A stretch of DNA of 5,688 bases, taken from Chloroflexota bacterium. Lineage in GTDB: Bacteria; Chloroflexota; Dehalococcoidia; Lucifugimonadales; Australimonadaceae. Positions 5,646 through 5,688 of this stretch are shown in pieces. How positions within the stretch are numbered: position 1 is the first letter of the stretch; the number at the start of each line of letters is the position of its first letter. The notes beneath the pieces are model-generated. The model was not told where the DNA came from, did no database searches, and worked only from the letters and a program-made list of their open reading frames with translations. The translations under genes and the position numbers were made by a program. The DNA lies in NCBI GenBank assembly GCA_026713505.1, contig JAPOOH010000475.1, positions 1 to 5,688 of the forward strand. Reading direction: 5' to 3'.

Positions 5646-5688
5646 GGAGTGCGGCGCCCGCCGCCGCGAGGGCGCGCTTCGGGCGGGG
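5590..5688 (-). repeat. Right arm of the inverted repeat, ending at the window edge
   Basis: This is the reverse complement of 5322-5420. Read on the minus strand it repeats the traF signal peptide region, including the AWGGPPAAAGEWR segment. The repeat runs right to the last base of the window, as expected if a contig ends in a fold-back read. Confidence 0.93.

Noticed and set aside
5322..5688. Terminal inverted repeat as an insertion sequence end or hairpin telomere
   Set aside because: No transposase is present, the arm starts inside a tra gene, and the centre decays in the manner of sequencing error. An artefact explains it better.

Overview
The window is a block of conjugative transfer genes encoding an F-type (MPF-F) type IV secretion system. 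All genes are on the + strand and packed without gaps. In order they are: the 3' end of an unidentified gene, trbI, an S26-family conjugative signal peptidase (TraF/TrhF type), traW, a single-stranded DNA-binding protein gene (ssb), traU, trbC, traN, and the start of an F-type traF. Very high GC content, third positions dominated by G and C, and the style of the proteins suggest a high-GC proteobacterium, most likely an alphaproteobacterial plasmid or integrative element. That host assignment is inference; no taxonomic marker is present.

Layout. 1-312 is the C-terminal end of a gene that begins outside the window; by synteny with F it sits where traC would end, but I see no TraC motif. 296-2439 holds trbI, the S26 peptidase, traW and ssb. 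2436-5316 holds the cysteine-rich envelope proteins TraU, TrbC and TraN. From 5316 a TraF-like gene begins. Adjacent genes share start/stop bases (ATGA, GTGA or TGATG), overlap by 16-17 bases, or are 4 bases apart. I see no internal terminator or promoter, so this looks like one translationally coupled operon whose promoter lies upstream.

How the genes fit together. TrbI, TraW, TraU, TrbC and TraF are periplasmic or inner-membrane factors for F-type pilus assembly, and TraN is the mating-pair stabilisation protein. TraU and TraN carry many cysteines (15 and 12 in the predicted mature proteins), so they need disulfide formation in the periplasm; the thioredoxin-fold proteins TrbC and TraF fit that setting, though neither shows a CXXC motif here. 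The S26 peptidase probably processes pilin or another secreted component. The ssb gene, between traW and traU, would supply a cytoplasmic ssDNA-coating protein made together with the transfer channel.

The last 367 bases need caution. Positions 5322-5420 are repeated exactly, in inverted orientation, at 5590-5688, and the match decays toward the midpoint at 5505. The decayed side is rich in C runs. This looks like a fold-back (palindromic) chimera at a contig end, not biology. It means traF is real only up to about residue 60, and everything after about 5495 should not be trusted.
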